A stretch of DNA of 9,204 nucleotides from CAVALG01 sp963656085 (GTDB lineage: Bacteria; Bacillota; Clostridia; Oscillospirales; Acutalibacteraceae). The notes under the pieces were generated by a model. The model saw nothing but the letters and a program-made list of their open reading frames with translations, was not told the DNA's origin and searched no databases. Shown one piece after another: positions 6,139 to 9,204 of the stretch (position 1 is its first letter; every line of letters begins with the position of its first letter). The DNA is taken from contig CAVKHV010000059.1 of assembly GCA_963656085.1 (NCBI GenBank), positions 1 to 9,204 on the forward strand. Reading direction: 5' to 3'. The position numbers were made by a program, and so were the translations under genes.

Positions 6139-7143
6139 ATAAAAGCTATGCAAAAAAAGTATTCTAGTGGCAGTCCGTTTAAAACAGCAGATGAATTGTT
6201 TGCCGATAATCCTGAGTATTTACCGAAATTAAAAACGGTAAAAAATTTATCCAACGAGGTTTTCGGTATGTCTTTAGGCAAATATTTGCTTTCGATCGGT
6301 CTCATTCAGCCGAGGATTGCTTCTAAAACGAAGAAAAACTATATTATTTGTAAGGTTTTACCGACAGCTGTTAAGAATCCAATTTATTGTATTGCCACAA
6401 GCAAGAGCATTCATGTAGGGGACAATGTCGAAATTCCTATGGGTATCTGTAACAGCCTCGCCTTCGCATCAGTACAGGAAGTGATTAACTGCGATAAGGG
6501 CTCTGCGCCTTGCGATGTTGATGTAGTAAAAAAAATAAACCGTAAGTCAGGCATCCGCGAATACACAGCCGGTCTGATAGCGAGTATTTTACGCGCAAAT
6601 GCAGCAATCGGTACAGATAAATTGATTGGTAACTCGTCGGTTAAGGATTTTTCAGCAACAAATATTCCGGAGGTTAAGGCGGAAGGTAACATTGTATGGG
6701 CGTGTTGTAGGGGCCTTGCTGCGGAAGTGATCAGCTTATTGGATTACCTTATAGAAAAAGATAACCAGGTATATGGGTACAATGATTTAATATTAATTAA
6801 CGAAGGTATTTCCGAATTGTATATATTCGGAGATGATGTGCCGGATGTAATGGCAAAATATCCGAATGTTAAAATGGCTATGTTTTCAGAAGACAACCTG
6901 TCCGGAAAGGTCAATTTTTGTTATTCAAAGAGTGGGTATTCGGTTATTACAGATACATATACGATTGGAGAATGTGATACAAAGAGTAATTCGAGATGGA
7001 CATTGAGGAATTCCCCTACAGAGGATTTTTGTACAAATGATATTGAGTATACATTTAGATTTAAGGATGATTGGGAAAGTTTGAATTATGTTTTTACAGA
7101 TGAAAACGGAACTGTAAAGCAACTTGGAAAGCGAGGCAAATAA
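6139..7143 (+). CDS. Protein with PriA-like barrel domain, 5' end lost in gap
   Basis: The frame is already open at the gap edge (codons Ile-Lys-Ala before ATG 6148), and the 11 visible bases before that ATG hold no Shine-Dalgarno site. The protein therefore probably starts in the gap; if not, it is 331 aa. Numbering from 6148, residues 10-55 are helical (SNEVFGMSLGKYLLSIGLI). Residues about 63-132 form a small all-beta domain: NYIICKVLP, a VGD turn (90-92), VEIPMG, and VDVVKKINR at the end. This matches in order the N-terminus of the next gene's product and resembles the SH3-like barrel at the N-terminus of PriA helicase. Residues 133-331 are unrecognised (NIVWACCRGLAAEVISLLDYL, then beta-rich sequence). 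There is no signal peptide in the visible part. Its stop overlaps the next start by one base (TAATG), so the two products are probably made together. Confidence 0.8.
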   Translation: MKAMQKKYSSGSPFKTADELFADNPEYLPKLKTVKNLSNEVFGMSLGKYLLSIGLIQPRIASKTKKNYIICKVLPTAVKNPIYCIATSKSIHVGDNVEIPMGICNSLAFASVQEVINCDKGSAPCDVDVVKKINRKSGIREYTAGLIASILRANAAIGTDKLIGNSSVKDFSATNIPEVKAEGNIVWACCRGLAAEVISLLDYLIEKDNQVYGYNDLILINEGISELYIFGDDVPDVMAKYPNVKMAMFSEDNLSGKVNFCYSKSGYSVITDTYTIGECDTKSNSRWTLRNSPTEDFCTNDIEYTFRFKDDWESLNYVFTDENGTVKQLGKRGK

Positions 7144-9204
7144 TGACTTCAAGTAAGAAATATGTTTATTGTAATGTGCTGCCGGCAAATTATCAGTCAT
7201 CATATTTATATATTTGCGATTTTGATGTTAAACCCGGTGACATTGTTGTTATTACGATTAGAAACAATAATAACGAAAAGGTCGCACTTGTACTTGATGT
7301 AAATGAGTATACTGCGGTAAATGCGCCATATCCCGTACATCAGACAAAGCATATTTTAAGACTATTTAGTGATAATGAATCTGATGATTTAGTAAAAGAA
7401 AAAGCAAAGGTTGAAATTGAAAAAGCCGTAAGATTTAAATCCACTGAGCAGATAGGTAAAATTTCCGCTAAAGAGTCTTTGCTGAAATACTGTGTCGGAA
7501 AGGAAAAAATCAACAACAGCAAGAAAATGCTTAAAAACTTGATTGAAAGTATGACGGATAAGAATGGGGAGACAAAAGATCTTATCGCAGATCTTTATGG
7601 TGGTGTCCTGTTGTCTGCTGACGGCAAGACTGTAACCGGATTCAGAACAGATCGTGTGAAAGGTAAAGCNNNNNNNNNNCATCCATTCGTATTCCCTCCG
7701 GTGTTGAGGCTATTGAAGATAATGCATTTTTGCGTGTAAAAATCAGCTCGCTCTTTTTGCCTAAAGAACTTAGGTATCTTGGGAAGTATACTTTGAGAGA
7801 TCAGGATGGCTACATGAAGGAGATTAGTTCCATTGAGGTGGAAGACGGAAACGAATATTTTTTCTCCGACGGAATAGGTTTTTATTCTATTGAGAACGGA
7901 AAGAAAAGGCTTGAGTATTTGGTGGATTCCGCTATTACGGTTTATACTGCACCGAATGATGTGTCCGCTTTTGCAGAGAAAGTATTTTTTTATGGTTCTT
8001 CGCTTAAACAAATTATCTTATCGGATGCCACAGAAGAGTTTGATGAAAATGCGATTTCAAGCACTTCAAAAGTGGAGGAAGTTTATATTCCTAAAACATT
8101 AAAGAAATTACAGCCAAAGGAAATAAAACGATACGGCGAAACAAGGAATTCCGTGTTCTATCATATTGATGAAGAAAATGAGAACTTATTTAAAGATGAA
8201 GATTCCATTTATCAGGTGCTTGAAGACGGAACTTATAAGTTGCTGATAAATTGTTACACCGGTAAAGGTAAAGTTCTTATTCTTGACGGAACAAGTGTAA
8301 TCGGCAAGTCGGCATTTAAATGGCACGAAAATTTCACAAAAATAAAGTTTCCTAAATCACTTAGGATTATTGAGGAATCTGCTTTTGAGGGGACTGCGTT
8401 GAAGGCCCTCGTTGTTCCGGATTATGTAGTAAGCATTGGCAAAAGAGCGTTTGGATATTGCAGTAATTTAAAAGATGTAACATTGTCGCCTAATCTTGAA
8501 ACAATAGCAAGCGATGCGTTTGAGGACTGTTATGAACTCAAAAGAATAAAAACAGACGGAAATAATAAGGCATTTAGATTCCGAGATGGTGTCATCACAA
8601 AAATCTCTTCTGTAAGTGCAGGCGATTCTTCAAACGAGTCAAACTCGCGGTATGCTTGGATAGACGGAAAAGTTTTTGTTCATACCGGGTTAAGTGAGGA
8701 AAATGAAAAAGAATTTGAGAAAATTGTTGTTGAAGATGGTGGAGATGTAAGAAACAGTATTGTATTAGATACAAATTATCTTGTATACAACGAAGATTAT
8801 GATCATGAAACCACAAAACTTAGGAGGGCAAAGGAACTTCGTGATCAGGGCAAGGATATTAAAATTATTACATATGCGGAATGGCTCAATATGATAGAGT
8901 CAGAATCAAACTTGTCCATAGATTTTGCAAGCAAGCCATATAAGAATGCCCACGATATCTTGAAGGCAACATCGGATGTTGCAATGCAGAAGGATTATTT
9001 TGCAGAGTTTGCGAAAAAAGCAGTAAAACTTATTACTGAAGAATCTGTTTCATCGAAAGAGAATGTAAATGACAAAGCCGATTATGACGAGGATAAGAGG
9101 GTTCTTTTGATTACAACAGCATTCGATCAGTCAACACTGAATGCTGATCTTGTAAGGGAACGCATAGATTGCGCAGAAGAGTTGAAAGAAGGTGACTCTA
9201 TTAT
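7143..9204 (+). CDS. Barrel-LRR-BRCT multidomain protein, split by a gap and cut by the window end
   Basis: Translation starts at ATG 7143, coupled to the upstream stop (TAATG), with GAGG at 7133-7136. Before the gap, residues 4-73 are the same PriA-like barrel as in the previous gene (KYVYCNVLP, KPGDIVVITI, APYPVHQTKHILR). Helices follow (about 78-152), then GVLLSADGKTVTGF. After the 10-N gap the coding frame is a different one, starting at TCC 7682, and stays open to 9204 (about 507 codons). It encodes BspA-type LRRs: SIRIPSGVEAIEDNAF at once, and four clear units from about 8271 to 8560. A BRCT domain follows at about 8657-8905, with GKVFVHTG, the Gly-Gly pair (8738-8743), TNYLV (8771-8785), KAKEL-like spacing and the conserved Trp (8882-8884). 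The remaining residues to the edge are helical and unrecognised. BRCT domains bind proteins or DNA inside the cell, so this LRR protein is not a surface adhesin. One gene across the gap is inference, strongly supported by domain continuity. Confidence 0.82.
7670..7679. other. Assembly gap (10 N), frame-breaking
   Basis: Ten N look like a default placeholder. For the flanking frames to join, the true length must be 3k+2 bases, not 10. As written, the upstream frame runs on into 19 meaningless residues and stops at 7739. Confidence 0.97.
8657..8905 (+). other. BRCT domain coding segment
   Basis: The order of motifs is typical of bacterial BRCT domains such as that of DNA ligase LigA: an initial strand with HTG where LigA has TG, a Gly-Gly turn before the second strand (8738-8743), T-N-Y-L-V (8771-8785), Lys then Ala in the following helix (KLRRAKELRDQGK), the strand IKIITYAEW, and the late conserved Trp at 8882-8884. 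The domain is complete within the window. Confidence 0.82.

Noticed and set aside
5979..6305. Minus-strand frame across the N gap
   Set aside because: It is held open only by the undetermined bases and lies antisense to a better coding frame.
7682..7739. C-terminal tail HPFVFPPVLRLLKIMHFCV of the 7143 frame
   Set aside because: It is read out of frame across the placeholder gap; the overlapping frame gives a clean LRR sequence.

Overview
The window is AT-rich bacterial DNA with strong Shine-Dalgarno sites (AAGGAGG, AGGAG). Its protein families (BspA-like leucine-rich repeats, a WYL regulator) fit a low-GC Firmicute, most likely a gut-type Clostridia. Two runs of N (6051-6136 and 7670-7679) show it is a scaffold, probably from a metagenome or draft assembly. 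All real genes are on the plus strand. I see no tRNA, rRNA, CRISPR array, transposase or phage structural gene.

Layout. (1) 1-224 is the decayed end of a gene encoding a small winged-helix domain of the kind found at the N-terminus of restriction or HNH-type proteins. (2) 247-1230 is a complete WYL-domain transcriptional regulator closed by a hairpin terminator. (3) 1334-5756 looks like one operon behind a TATAAT box. It encodes a 71-residue orphan, a 760-residue BspA-like leucine-rich-repeat (LRR) protein without a signal peptide, a TerB-like/winged-helix protein (true start 3931, not 3898) and a 360-residue protein that opens with a serine-rich signature. (4) 5757-6050 has no gene but holds a strong hairpin and competing inverted repeats. 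(5) After the first gap, two translationally coupled genes (TAATG overlap at 7143) share a small beta-barrel-like domain resembling the PriA N-terminal region. The second is split by the 10-N gap. Read in the correct frame after the gap, it continues to the window end as an LRR domain followed by a BRCT domain.

How the genes may work together (inference). Several proteins carry parts usually found in nucleic-acid or intracellular stress and defence proteins: WYL, winged helix, TerB-like, PriA-like barrel and BRCT. Neither LRR protein shows an export signal: the 760-residue one has no signal peptide and the other is fused to a BRCT domain. A WYL regulator beside a cluster of uncharacterised multidomain proteins, next to the relic of a restriction-type domain, resembles an accessory or defence-type locus. 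No catalytic effector is visible, so function remains open.
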